A stretch of 38,285 bases of DNA, taken from contig JAUIFJ010000031.1 of NCBI GenBank assembly GCA_030429345.1, forward strand, positions 1-38,285, given 5' to 3'. The notes beneath the pieces were generated by a model. The model was not told the origin of the DNA. It was given only the letters and a program-made list of their open reading frames with translations, and made no database searches. The translations under genes and the position numbers were made by a program. Position 1 is the stretch's first letter, and each line of letters opens with the position of its first letter. This stretch comes from a bacterium. GTDB taxonomy: Bacteria; CAIWAD01. Positions 13,382-21,452 of the stretch are shown piece by piece.

Positions 13382-15187
13382 ATGCGTTTGCTCCTGGTCG
13401 GGTTGTTCCTGCTGCAGCCATTCATGGCATGCGCCGGGTCTCTGGCAGAGTACTCGCTAATGCGCCATAGCATGCGCACACCGGAAGGTGTACCCATCCG
13501 CTTGCGGGAAATTGACGAGGTTCCAGGCAGGGTGCACTTGAATGACCAGCTGCAGGTCACTCCAGGCAGCTATCCGACCTTTCATGGGTATTTCACGCAG
13601 ACGCCAGAATACGTGATCAACCTGCCGGAAGAACTCTACGATCAGGTGTTCCGGGGCGGCTACCAGTTCCCCGTCCCCGAGGTCGACTTCCCGGATCCGG
13701 ATGCGCTGCTCAAGCAGCTGTCCAACACGGCGCCGATCCACAGCTATCCTTCCCTGGGAGATCAGCTGGAGCCATTGACCACCTCGATCCGGTTCGATCA
13801 CGATGTCTATCACGTTGCGCAGTACTCGCCTTCGCAGATCAACGGCCTGGACACGATGTACACAATGGATTGGCGGACCCGTTCGATCCCTCAGGAAACA
13901 GGACTGATCCGGATTCGGGGTGTCACGCGGCTTCAGGGAATCGTCGAAGGGCGGGCAACCGTGGTCTCCGAGGACACGCTCTTCATCACGGGAGATCTGG
14001 TCGTCGCAGACGCGCTTCTCGAAGACTGCAGCGACACCCAGACTTTCGGATCGGTTCCACCCGGATCCCCGAACCGCATCGGGCTCATCGGCATGACGTC
14101 GGTTTTAATCGCTGCCACTCGAGCCAACGGCCTGGGCGGGCCGGGAGCTTTCTCCTGCCCGAGTCCCTATCCGCCCGTGTTGACCTCCTGCGGACAAGGA
14201 AACCAGGATATCGTGCTGACGGCCGCCATCCTGGCCCCGGGATGCAGTTTCGGCGTGGAGTACTGGAAGACGACGGCCACACAGGAGACATTTCCACCCG
14301 ATATTCCCCAGCAATTCTGCGGAGGCATGTCATACACTCACGTGGAACTCTTCGATTGTAATACAGAACCCTTGACGGACTCTCGCGGAACAATCTGGTT
14401 TTGCGGTTCACTGGTTTCAAGGTACTACGGGGTAAAGCGCCGCAGTCACTGGGATGGCGCCATTATCGGCTATGACTACCTGGAACACAAAATCGATGCC
14501 AACCTCGGCATCTTCCCGCCCCCTTTCTGGCCTCAGCAGGATGTACTCGGCCCCCGTCAACCTGGATTCACCTGGAGTTCCGCCGCGGCGACCCAGTGCG
14601 GCGTCGTGGAGGACATGGAGCTGTTCCGGTCGCAGTGGAATTGGGGAAGCATCCACCTGGACGCACTCGTCTCCTGGCCGACCCAGGACTTCGAAAGGCA
14701 GGTGACGTTTAGAACCCTGATGAACGGCCTGGTTGTGGATGAAGCCAGCGCACTCCTGATCGAGAACGAATCCTATCGCTACACGCCGCAAGTGCCGTTC
14801 CAAGAGTATGTCACACAATTTCGGATCGAGGCCGAGTGGGCCTACGGCACCTGGAACGAAGGCGGCGAGCGCTGCCGCTGGATCCTTCCGCTGACGGAAG
14901 TCAAGGAACCGGCACAGGGCGGCCCGGACACCCTGGAACTGCAGGCCGCGCCGAACCCCTTCAATCCGGCGACCAGAATCCGCTTCACCCTTCCGCGCGC
15001 GGGGAGAGTCCAGCTGGATGTGTACAACCTGCAGGGGCAGCTTGTCCGACGGCTGCAGGAAGGCGAGCTGGAGGCCGGGGAGCATGCGGTGATTTTCGAT
15101 GGGAGCGGGCTCGCAGGCGGTATCCACATCTGTCGCTTGACGACTCGAGAAGGCGTAGCAAGCAGCAAACTCCTGTACCTGCCCTGA
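13382..15187 (+). CDS. secreted DUF4900-like protein with C-terminal FlgD-like sorting domain (paralog A)
   Basis: A 601-residue exported protein. The start at 13382 has a GGGG-type ribosome site and gives a signal peptide ending near ACAGS. Residues about 45-120 resemble the DUF4900 N-terminal segment (GRVHLNDQ, SYPTFHGY, a fractured VDFP). The centre has VTRLQGIVEGRATVVSEDTL, GDLVVADALLED, SPNRIGLIGMTSVLIAATRANG, IVLTAAILAPGCSFGVEYWKTT and GTIWFCGSLV, the ladder typical of these surface proteins. The C-terminus (about 520-601) is a FlgD-like/type IX-style sorting domain: APNPFNPATRIRFTLP then VYNLQGQLVRRLQEGEL. It probably ends up on the cell surface or outside. The function is unknown. It is first of three tandem paralogs; 32 bases separate it from the next. 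Confidence 0.8.
   Translation: MRLLLVGLFLLQPFMACAGSLAEYSLMRHSMRTPEGVPIRLREIDEVPGRVHLNDQLQVTPGSYPTFHGYFTQTPEYVINLPEELYDQVFRGGYQFPVPEVDFPDPDALLKQLSNTAPIHSYPSLGDQLEPLTTSIRFDHDVYHVAQYSPSQINGLDTMYTMDWRTRSIPQETGLIRIRGVTRLQGIVEGRATVVSEDTLFITGDLVVADALLEDCSDTQTFGSVPPGSPNRIGLIGMTSVLIAATRANGLGGPGAFSCPSPYPPVLTSCGQGNQDIVLTAAILAPGCSFGVEYWKTTATQETFPPDIPQQFCGGMSYTHVELFDCNTEPLTDSRGTIWFCGSLVSRYYGVKRRSHWDGAIIGYDYLEHKIDANLGIFPPPFWPQQDVLGPRQPGFTWSSAAATQCGVVEDMELFRSQWNWGSIHLDALVSWPTQDFERQVTFRTLMNGLVVDEASALLIENESYRYTPQVPFQEYVTQFRIEAEWAYGTWNEGGERCRWILPLTEVKEPAQGGPDTLELQAAPNPFNPATRIRFTLPRAGRVQLDVYNLQGQLVRRLQEGELEAGEHAVIFDGSGLAGGIHICRLTTREGVASSKLLYLP
14948..15102 (+). repeat. C-terminal domain DNA segment shared with paralog B
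   Basis: These 155 bases of paralog A match 16801-16955 of paralog B without gaps, with about 12 differences counted by eye (about 92% identity). The rest of the two genes, and the same region in paralog C, is far more diverged. The segment encodes most of the FlgD-like sorting domain. Confidence 0.85.
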
Positions 15188-15219
15188 TCGGGAACAGATC
15201 ACGAGGACACAAGAAGCCC

Positions 15220-17040
15220 ATGACGATTCGACAATCACTTGGATGCGTCCTGCTGCTTGCCATGCAAGGAGCAGCTGCCACATTCGCCGACTTCGCACTG
15301 GCAATCAATCACATTACCACACCCGAGAACAACACACTCATCTTCCGGGGGCATACGGGTTTTCATGGGCGCGTTCACCTGAATGGCCAGGCAGTTGTGG
15401 CACCCGGGAACTACCCGTCCTTTCACGGATTCTACACGCAAACGGCAGAGTCCGTCATCAACTTGCCGGAGGCCTTCTATCCTCAAGTTTTTCCGGAGGG
15501 CCACGAGTTTCCCTACACTGGCCTGGTCTTCCCCGATACACAACTCCTTCTGGAAAGCTTGGAAAGCGTGGATTCGGAGCATCGCTATCCGGCACTTTCC
15601 GTGGACGGACTCCAACTGACGACCTGGATCCAGTTTGACCGTGGCGTATACCATGTATCACAGTTTGCACAGGAGGAGGTCCAGGGAACGGATACGACCT
15701 ATGCGATGGACTGGAGAACGAGGCTTCTCCCCAGAGATCCAAAATTGATCTGGGTCGAAGGCGTGACTCGAGTGCAGGGAATCGTCAGCGGCCAGGTCAC
15801 ACTGGCATCGAGTGATTCCCTTTTTCTGGTTGGCGATGTAATCACGGCCGACGTGAACCTGGATGACTGCGAGGACCCGAACTCCTTCGGAATCGTGCCT
15901 GAGGGCTCCCCGAATCGCATTGGCCTGATCGGGTTGCGGGATGTGATCATCGCGGCAACCGTCCCCAACGGATTGGGGAACAGCCAGGAGGACAATGCCT
16001 GCGACACGCCCTACGAGGCCGTAGTTACTGCTTGCGGACAAGAGTACAAGGACATCGTCATCACGGCCGCCATCCTGGCGCAGGGCTGTACTTTCGAAGC
16101 CGAGTATTGGAAAACAACAGCTTTTGAATGCACCATTCCGCCGCAGTCGGCACAATCCCATTGCAATGGACAAAACAATACACATGTCGAAATCTTCAGC
16201 TGCGGGAACTCTGCCACGGAAGACCGAAGAGGGACCATCTGGCTGTATGGATCCTTGGCAGTGGAAACCGCGGGGTTCACGAGACGCGCGCCTCTGGGTC
16301 CATGGGGCACAGCCCTGATCGGCTACGACGAGTATCACCGCAGGCACGATCCGAACCTGCTGGTCTTGGCACCGCCGCTGTGGCCGGAAGTCGAGTGGCT
16401 TCCACTGCCTGGGCCTGGTTTCTCCTTCTCGCCCGCCGCCATGGAGCACTGCGGCCGGATCGAGGACCCGATCGAGTTTCGTGCACAATGGAACAATGAT
16501 TCGATCTACGTGGAGATCGACCATGACATCGAACTTGACCACCCATGGCAGGAGTTCACGATACGAACCTGGTTCAATGGAGTCCTGGAGGATGCACAAT
16601 CTGCAAGCCTGTATCATGGAAACTCGGCGCAGTATTGGCCCCGAACAGAGATTCCTGATCACATTTCAGAAGTGTACATGGACGTACAGTGGCAGGACAG
16701 CACCTGGAATGAAAACGGCGTGTTCTGCCAGTGGCTCTTGCCTCTGACGGAAGTGGAAGAGCCGGATAGCGCCAGCCCCACCGCCCTCGCCCTGAGCGCC
16801 GCGCCGAATCCCTTCAATCCGGCGACAAGAATCCGTTTCACCCTTCCGCGCGCGGAGAAAGTCCAACTGGATGTGTACAATCTGCAGGGGCAGCTTGTCC
16901 GGCGGCTGCAGGAAGGCGAGCTGGCGGCGGGCGAGCATGCGGTGGTTTTCGATGGATCGGACTTGTCCAGTGGCGTCTACATCGCGCAGTTGCAGACGGA
17001 TAGCGGCAGCAGGCGTCAGAAACTGGTATTGCTGAGATGA
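15220..17040 (+). CDS. secreted DUF4900-like protein with C-terminal FlgD-like sorting domain (paralog B)
   Basis: A 606-residue paralog of the protein at 13382. The start at 15220 gives a signal peptide (hydrophobic SLGCVLLLAMQGAAA). The same blocks occur in the same order: GRVHLNGQ, GNYPSFHGFY, a long INLPEAFYPQVF region, TWIQFDRGVYHVSQFA, VTRVQGIVSGQVTLAS, GDVITADVNLDD, SPNRIGLIGLRDVIIAATV, IVITAAILAQGCTFEAEYWKTT, GTIWLYGSLA, then GYDEYHRRHDPNLL. There are several conserved cysteines, so disulfides are likely. The C-terminal sorting domain begins SAAPNPFNPATRIRF and ends LVLLR. The ATGA overlap with paralog C at 17037 indicates translational coupling. Confidence 0.8.
   Translation: MTIRQSLGCVLLLAMQGAAATFADFALAINHITTPENNTLIFRGHTGFHGRVHLNGQAVVAPGNYPSFHGFYTQTAESVINLPEAFYPQVFPEGHEFPYTGLVFPDTQLLLESLESVDSEHRYPALSVDGLQLTTWIQFDRGVYHVSQFAQEEVQGTDTTYAMDWRTRLLPRDPKLIWVEGVTRVQGIVSGQVTLASSDSLFLVGDVITADVNLDDCEDPNSFGIVPEGSPNRIGLIGLRDVIIAATVPNGLGNSQEDNACDTPYEAVVTACGQEYKDIVITAAILAQGCTFEAEYWKTTAFECTIPPQSAQSHCNGQNNTHVEIFSCGNSATEDRRGTIWLYGSLAVETAGFTRRAPLGPWGTALIGYDEYHRRHDPNLLVLAPPLWPEVEWLPLPGPGFSFSPAAMEHCGRIEDPIEFRAQWNNDSIYVEIDHDIELDHPWQEFTIRTWFNGVLEDAQSASLYHGNSAQYWPRTEIPDHISEVYMDVQWQDSTWNENGVFCQWLLPLTEVEEPDSASPTALALSAAPNPFNPATRIRFTLPRAEKVQLDVYNLQGQLVRRLQEGELAAGEHAVVFDGSDLSSGVYIAQLQTDSGSRRQKLVLLR
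16801..16955 (+). repeat. C-terminal domain DNA segment shared with paralog A
   Basis: This is the partner of 14948-15102: 155 bases, no gaps, about 12 differences by eye. It encodes the same part of the sorting domain in paralog B. The short, sharply bounded similarity points to recent conversion or to selection on this domain. Confidence 0.85.
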
Positions 17041-18872
17041 GATCCCCGACGCCCCTGGCAGGAATCGTCCTGCTTGCGACTGCCCTTCTGGCGCCCGCGC
17101 CGGCCACTGCGGCTTCCCTGGCGGAGCAGCTCTACATGACCCACCGGGAGGTGAGCCCGGAGAACAATCCGATCCGTTCCCTGCTGGGCCTGTACGCCGG
17201 CCCCGCGCACACGAATGGATCCTTCCAGGTGTGGCAAGACATGACAGGATTCGACCTGAGCGGTCCACGAAGCCAGTTCGCCGAATTCTGGGATAGCCCC
17301 TCTCCCCCGGGGGCCTGCGATGTGATCCAATGCAATTATGACCGGGCCCGCATTCCGGAGCCGGAGGAGCTGATGCCGCTCCTCGAGCTGGCGGCGAACC
17401 AGCACAGTTATTCCGCATGGGACTCGGAATCCCGCCTCTTGACCACCTGGATCCAGTTCGACCGGGGTGTCTACCATGTGGCACAGTTCGCCCAGGAACA
17501 GGTCGTCGGAACGGATACGCTCTACGCGCTGCCCTGGCGCACGAAACTGCTGCCACGCGACCCGGCCCTGATCCGCGTCGAAGGCGTCGCACGAATACAG
17601 GGAATCGTCAATGGCCGAGTGACACTGGCCGCCGAGGACAGCCTCTTCCTGACCGGCGACCTGGTCACGGCGGATGTCGACTTGTCGAATCCCGCAGAAA
17701 TTCTGTCCTACGGCACCGTTCCCTTCGGCTCTCCGAACCGCATCGGTATCATCGGGCTGGGCAATGTGATCCTGGCGGCGACGAAGGCCAATGGGCTGGA
17801 CAATGGAGCCCTCGCGGACAACAGCGCCTGCCAAAGCCCCTATGCCGCCGTGCTCCCGGACAGCCTGCACGCTGGCAGGGACATCGTGATCACGGCCGCC
17901 GTGCTGGCTGCAGGGTGCAGTTTCGAAACCGAGTTCTGGAAAACGACCGCATCGACGATTCCTCCCGCCTACAACCTGTACAGCCCATGCGGAGGCTTGA
18001 ACAACCAACACAACGCCATTCTGCCATCCTGCACCGATTCGGGCACATTGGACATGCGGGGACGCATCTGGTTCTGCGGCTCGCTGGTCACACGGTACAA
18101 GGGCCACCTGTTGAGAAGTCCAATCGGCCCATGGGGCATGGCCACCATCGGCTATTGGGACAACTTCTTCCGCCACGACCCGAATTTCCTGGAAGACCCG
18201 CCCCCCTTGTGGCCGGAACTGGTCTGGGAGGATCCCGACCCGTTGGAAGTTCTCATCTCGCAACGAGCGGCGGATCTCTGCGGGACGCTCGCGGAACCGG
18301 AGGCCTTCCGCGCTCTCTGGATTGCGGGACAAGTCGGACTCCGCATCCGCTACCCGATGGCGCCCGACATGGGGCTGGAAGAGACCTGCCGGATCCGCTT
18401 CGTGGTCGATGACCTGGTCGTCGAGGAGATCGAGCACACTCTTCAGCCGGGTGACACAATCCATGTCGAACCGGACTTCCCGCTTCCGGACCACGCTGCA
18501 AGCGTATACGTGAGCGTCTCCTGGGATTCCCGGATCTGGAACGGTAATGGCGAGGTATGCCGCTGGGAGCTGGCGGCGACCGGGGTGACCTCGAATCGAC
18601 CGGATGCCGCCTTCGGCATCCGGATCGTGGCCGCGCCGAATCCCTTTAATCCGACGACCCTGCTCCGCGTCACACAGGATCGCCCGGGGCCGGTGCGGCT
18701 TCGGGTATACAATCTCCAGGGACAGCGCGTTCGCGCGCTGCACGAGGGCTATCTTGAGGCCGGCAATCACACCTTCCCCTTCCACGCGGGAGACCTGGCC
18801 GCGGGGATCTACCTCTGCCGGCTCGAGAGCCGCCAGGCCCAGGTTACGGAGAAACTCCTGCTCCTGCCCTAG
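17037..18872 (+). CDS. secreted DUF4900-like protein with C-terminal FlgD-like sorting domain (paralog C)
   Basis: A 611-residue third paralog, overlapping paralog B by four bases. The signal peptide is long (LAGIVLLATALLAPAPATAA). Its N-terminal block differs: the GRVHLN/FHG pieces are replaced by GPAHTNGSFQVW and a cysteine pair (ACDVIQC). From TWIQFDRGVYHVAQFA on, it follows paralogs A and B: VARIQGIVNGRVTLAAEDSLFL, GDLVTADVDL, SPNRIGIIGLGNVILAATKANG, IVITAAVLAAGCSFETEFWKTT, GRIWFCGSLVTRY, RHDPNFLEDPPPLWPEL. The sorting domain (about 530-611) has APNPFNPTTLLRV and VYNLQGQRVRALHEGYL and is clearly more diverged than those of A and B. A hairpin terminator follows. Confidence 0.8.
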   Translation: MRSPTPLAGIVLLATALLAPAPATAASLAEQLYMTHREVSPENNPIRSLLGLYAGPAHTNGSFQVWQDMTGFDLSGPRSQFAEFWDSPSPPGACDVIQCNYDRARIPEPEELMPLLELAANQHSYSAWDSESRLLTTWIQFDRGVYHVAQFAQEQVVGTDTLYALPWRTKLLPRDPALIRVEGVARIQGIVNGRVTLAAEDSLFLTGDLVTADVDLSNPAEILSYGTVPFGSPNRIGIIGLGNVILAATKANGLDNGALADNSACQSPYAAVLPDSLHAGRDIVITAAVLAAGCSFETEFWKTTASTIPPAYNLYSPCGGLNNQHNAILPSCTDSGTLDMRGRIWFCGSLVTRYKGHLLRSPIGPWGMATIGYWDNFFRHDPNFLEDPPPLWPELVWEDPDPLEVLISQRAADLCGTLAEPEAFRALWIAGQVGLRIRYPMAPDMGLEETCRIRFVVDDLVVEEIEHTLQPGDTIHVEPDFPLPDHAASVYVSVSWDSRIWNGNGEVCRWELAATGVTSNRPDAAFGIRIVAAPNPFNPTTLLRVTQDRPGPVRLRVYNLQGQRVRALHEGYLEAGNHTFPFHAGDLAAGIYLCRLESRQAQVTEKLLLLP

Positions 18873-18893
18873 TCTGTCCGTCTGGACACCTCT

Positions 18894-18934
18894 CCCGAAT
18901 CCGCAAACCGTCCGGATTCCGGGATGCATTTTTT
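18894..18934 (+). terminator. hairpin plus T-run terminator after the paralog array
   Basis: GAATCCG (18897-18903) and CGGATTC (18913-18919) pair perfectly. They extend to CCC (18894-18896) with GGG (18921-18923) across one bulged C. Six Ts follow at 18929-18934. The stop of paralog C is only 22 bases upstream, so it should end the array transcript. Confidence 0.65.
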
Positions 18935-19175
18935 GGCGAACAAAGCCGTGCACTGTGAGTAGGAGCGTGTAAGGCCCTCTTTTCCCCCTTCCGTCCACTT
19001 CACCGGACAGACCCGCCGGCACACCGGTCCAACAATGCATCCATGAGTGTGCCAGTCCGCAGTGCATCCGCGGATCCCGCACCTTCTGCGTAGCTTCACG
19101 CTCTTCAATTGATACCTTGCCGCCCGCGGCCGGCGGAAAGATGCCGGCCACTCAGTAGTGAAATGGACCTGCCCC
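18935..19175. other. intergenic region upstream of nadE
   Basis: About 240 bases without a gene lie between the paralog-array terminator and nadE; together with the terminator zone the gap is about 300 bases. It presumably holds the promoter of the nadE-rsmI-tmk group. A CAATTGATACC segment near 19107 could be a -10 region but has no good partner. No conserved RNA or repeat is seen. Confidence 0.5.
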
Positions 19176-19997
19176 ATGCATCACCTGGCCATCGATCCGG
19201 TCGCCGTCTGCGCGCACCTTGAGCATTTCATCCAGGAAAGCGTCGGCTGCACCGGCCTTGAGCGCGTTGCCCTCGGCCTGTCCGGCGGCGTCGACTCGGC
19301 GCTAGCCGCGGCGCTGGCGGCCCGCGCCCTGGGCAAGAACAAGGTGCTCGGCATCCGCATGCCCTGGGAAGGGGCCAATCCGGCCTCGCTCAAGGACGCC
19401 GAAGCCGTCGCCGAGTCCCTCGGCATCCGCATGGAGACCATCGACATCACCCCCATGGTCAAGGCCTTCGCCGCGGCGCTGGGGGACCCCGATCCCCTTC
19501 GCCTGGGCAACATCATGGCCCGCGCCCGCATGACGATCATCTTCGACTTCTGCTCGGCCTGGAAGGCGATCCCCCTGGGCACCTCCAACAAGACCGAACT
19601 GCTGCTGGGCTACGGCACCTGGTACGGCGACCTGGCCAGCGCGGTCAATCCGCTGGGCGACCTCTACAAGCAGCAGGTCTTCACCCTGGCCAGGCACCTG
19701 GAGCTGCCGGAAAGCGTGCTCCAGAAGGCGCCCAGCGCCGACCTGGAGGCCGGCCAGACCGACGAGGACGACCTGGGCTGGGACTACGAGACCATCGACC
19801 GCGTGCTGGTGCGCGCCGTCGACATGCGTCTCACGGAAGACCGCATCGTCGAGGAGGGCTTTTCCCGTGAGACAGTGGCCGGCATCCTCTCGCGTGTCGG
19901 CACCTACCACTTCAAGCGCAGCCTGCCCGTGATCCCCAAGCTCTCCAGCCGCACCATCGGCCTTGACTGGCTCTACCTGCGGGACGCCGGGCGCTAG
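19176..19997 (+). CDS. nadE: NAD+ synthase, ammonia-dependent type
   Basis: A 273-residue enzyme of the last step of NAD synthesis: deamido-NAD plus ATP and ammonia gives NAD. The ATP-pyrophosphatase P-loop is LGLSGGVDSA (SGGVDS at residues 36-41). Then come MARARMTIIFDFC, PLGTSNKTELLLGYGTWYGDLASAVNPLGDLYK, which is the deamido-NAD pocket, and SADLEAGQTDEDDLGWDYETIDRVL near the C-terminus. There is no glutaminase (nitrilase) domain, so ammonia must come free or from a partner protein. The ATG 19176 was preferred; a GTG at 19158 in the same frame would add six residues, and neither has a strong ribosome site. One base separates its stop from the rsmI GTG. Confidence 0.92.
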   Translation: MHHLAIDPVAVCAHLEHFIQESVGCTGLERVALGLSGGVDSALAAALAARALGKNKVLGIRMPWEGANPASLKDAEAVAESLGIRMETIDITPMVKAFAAALGDPDPLRLGNIMARARMTIIFDFCSAWKAIPLGTSNKTELLLGYGTWYGDLASAVNPLGDLYKQQVFTLARHLELPESVLQKAPSADLEAGQTDEDDLGWDYETIDRVLVRAVDMRLTEDRIVEEGFSRETVAGILSRVGTYHFKRSLPVIPKLSSRTIGLDWLYLRDAGR

Positions 19998-19998
19998 G

Positions 19999-20745
19999 GT
20001 GGCCGGCAGACTCAGCCTGGTGCCGACGCCGATCGGCAACCTGGAGGACATCACGCTGCGCGCGATCCGCGTGCTGCAGGAAGCGGACCTGATCGCCGCC
20101 GAGGACACGCGCACCAGCCGTCGCCTGCTCGGGCATCACGGCATTGCGACTCCGCTGACCTCGTATCACGATTTCAGCCGCCCGGGCACGGCGGAGCGCC
20201 TGATCGGCGAGTTGCGCGCGGGCAAGCACATCGCGCTGATCAGCGACGCCGGCACTCCCGGCATTTCGGACCCCAGCTATCGCCTGGTCAACGCGGCCAT
20301 CGAACAGGGCATTCCGGTGGAGGCCCTGCCCGGCGCGACCAGCATCATTCCGGCCCTGGTGGCCAGCGGCCTGCCCACGGACCGTTTCGCCTTCCTGGGC
20401 TTCCTGCCGCGCAAAAAGGGCCGCCAGACCGCGCTGCAGGAACTGGTGGAGCGCGAAGAGACCTGCATTGCCCTCGAATCGCCGCACCGGCTGCGGAAGA
20501 CCCTGGAAGCCCTGGCGGAAAGCGCTCCGCAAAGGCAACTGGTGCTGGCGCGGGAACTGAGCAAGGTCCACGAGCAGTACCTGCGCGGCAACGCCGGGGA
20601 GCTGCTGGCCCACTTCGAGCAGCACGAAGCCCGCGGCGAGTTCGTGCTGCTGGTCGAGGGCGCCTCCCGGGCCAGGAAACGCCTGCGCCAAAGCGAGGAC
20701 GGAAACACGCAGAATCCCGAAGGAAGCCATGGGCTCCAGAGCTAG
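19999..20745 (+). CDS. rsmI: 16S rRNA (cytidine-1402-2'-O)-methyltransferase
   Basis: A 248-residue SAM-dependent methyltransferase of the tetrapyrrole-methylase fold that modifies C1402 in the decoding centre of 16S rRNA. The GTG start at 19999 gives the normal N-terminus: LSLVPTPIGNLEDITLRAI with the SAM-loop TPIGNLEDIT, then ADLIAAEDTRTSRRLL, SDAGTPGISDPSYRLV, LPGATSIIPALVASGLP, FAFLGFLPRKKGRQ, and the last RELSKVHEQYLRG. All RsmI signature blocks are intact. Its last 17 bases overlap the tmk start, so the two genes are translationally linked; this pairing is not universal. Confidence 0.94.
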   Translation: MAGRLSLVPTPIGNLEDITLRAIRVLQEADLIAAEDTRTSRRLLGHHGIATPLTSYHDFSRPGTAERLIGELRAGKHIALISDAGTPGISDPSYRLVNAAIEQGIPVEALPGATSIIPALVASGLPTDRFAFLGFLPRKKGRQTALQELVEREETCIALESPHRLRKTLEALAESAPQRQLVLARELSKVHEQYLRGNAGELLAHFEQHEARGEFVLLVEGASRARKRLRQSEDGNTQNPEGSHGLQS

Positions 20746-21364
20746 CGACAGACTGTTCAGCTTCGAAGGCATCGACGGCTGCGGCAAGTCGACCCAGATT
20801 CGCCTGCTGGCGGAAAGCCTTCAGGAACAGGGCCATGTCGTCCAGGTCTACCGCGAACCGGGGGGCTCGCGGGTCTCGGAGGCGATTCGGGCGACCCTGC
20901 TGGATCCGGAGCTGTCCGAGCTTTGCCCGCACACGGAACTGCTGCTCTACACCGCCAGCCGCATGCAGCTGCTGCACGAAAAAGTGCTGCCCGACCTGCG
21001 CGCGGGCCATGTGGTGCTGCTGGACCGTTTCGCCGACTCGACAACGGCCTACCAGGGCCACGGACGGCGCCTGCCCCTGGAAAGCGTGCGCCAGCTGAAT
21101 GCGTTGGTCCGCGAAGTGGCCTGGCCCCGGCGCACCTGGTGGCTGGACCTTTCCCCGGAGGAGTCGCTGCGGCGGGCCCGGGGCCGGAACGATGCCCCGG
21201 ACCGCATGGAAGCGCAGCAGAAGGATTTTTTCGAACGGGTCGGCGAAGGATACGCGCAACTTGCCGATGAGGAACCCGGACGGATCCTGCGCCTGGACGC
21301 GAGCGGAAGCGTCGGGCAGATCGCCGGGAAGATCCTGGAAGATGCGCTTCGCCATTTAGGCTGA
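20729..21364 (+). CDS. tmk: thymidylate kinase
   Basis: A 211-residue nucleoside monophosphate kinase that makes dTDP from dTMP. The P-loop is FEGIDGCGKSTQ (residues 12-23), followed by YREPGGSRVSEAIR, which recognises the thymine base. DRFADSTTAYQGHGR (about residues 98-112) is the DRY/H-type motif and substrate site. WWLDLSPEESLRRARGRNDAPDRME is the LID region. Everything expected is present and the length is typical, though the N-terminus carries about nine residues before the P-loop strand. It starts inside the end of rsmI and is followed by a GC-rich hairpin rather than directly by the protease gene. Confidence 0.95.
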   Translation: MGSRASDRLFSFEGIDGCGKSTQIRLLAESLQEQGHVVQVYREPGGSRVSEAIRATLLDPELSELCPHTELLLYTASRMQLLHEKVLPDLRAGHVVLLDRFADSTTAYQGHGRRLPLESVRQLNALVREVAWPRRTWWLDLSPEESLRRARGRNDAPDRMEAQQKDFFERVGEGYAQLADEEPGRILRLDASGSVGQIAGKILEDALRHLG

Positions 21365-21381
21365 AACCTCGCCCCCCGCTT

Positions 21382-21417
21382 CGGGTTCTATACAGGGCCG
21401 CCTTCGGGAAGAACCCG
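21382..21417 (+). terminator. hairpin between tmk and the processing protease
   Basis: Eight-base arms CGGGTTCT (21382-21389) and AGAACCCG (21410-21417) pair perfectly. A TTCG tetraloop on a short CC/GG stem lies inside the 20-base loop. No T-run follows, so it may be a weak terminator or an mRNA-stabilising or processing hairpin before the next gene. A TATACA that could serve as a -10 box lies in the loop. Confidence 0.4.
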
Positions 21418-21452
21418 CAGCGGCTCCACGACACACTGCCGGAAGGACACCC

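Noticed and set aside
17016-19151. 711-codon minus-strand open frame opposite the third secreted paralog
   Set aside because: It lies entirely opposite a gene with clear signal peptide, conserved blocks and sorting domain, and its own residues form no domain. Long shadow frames are expected at this GC content.
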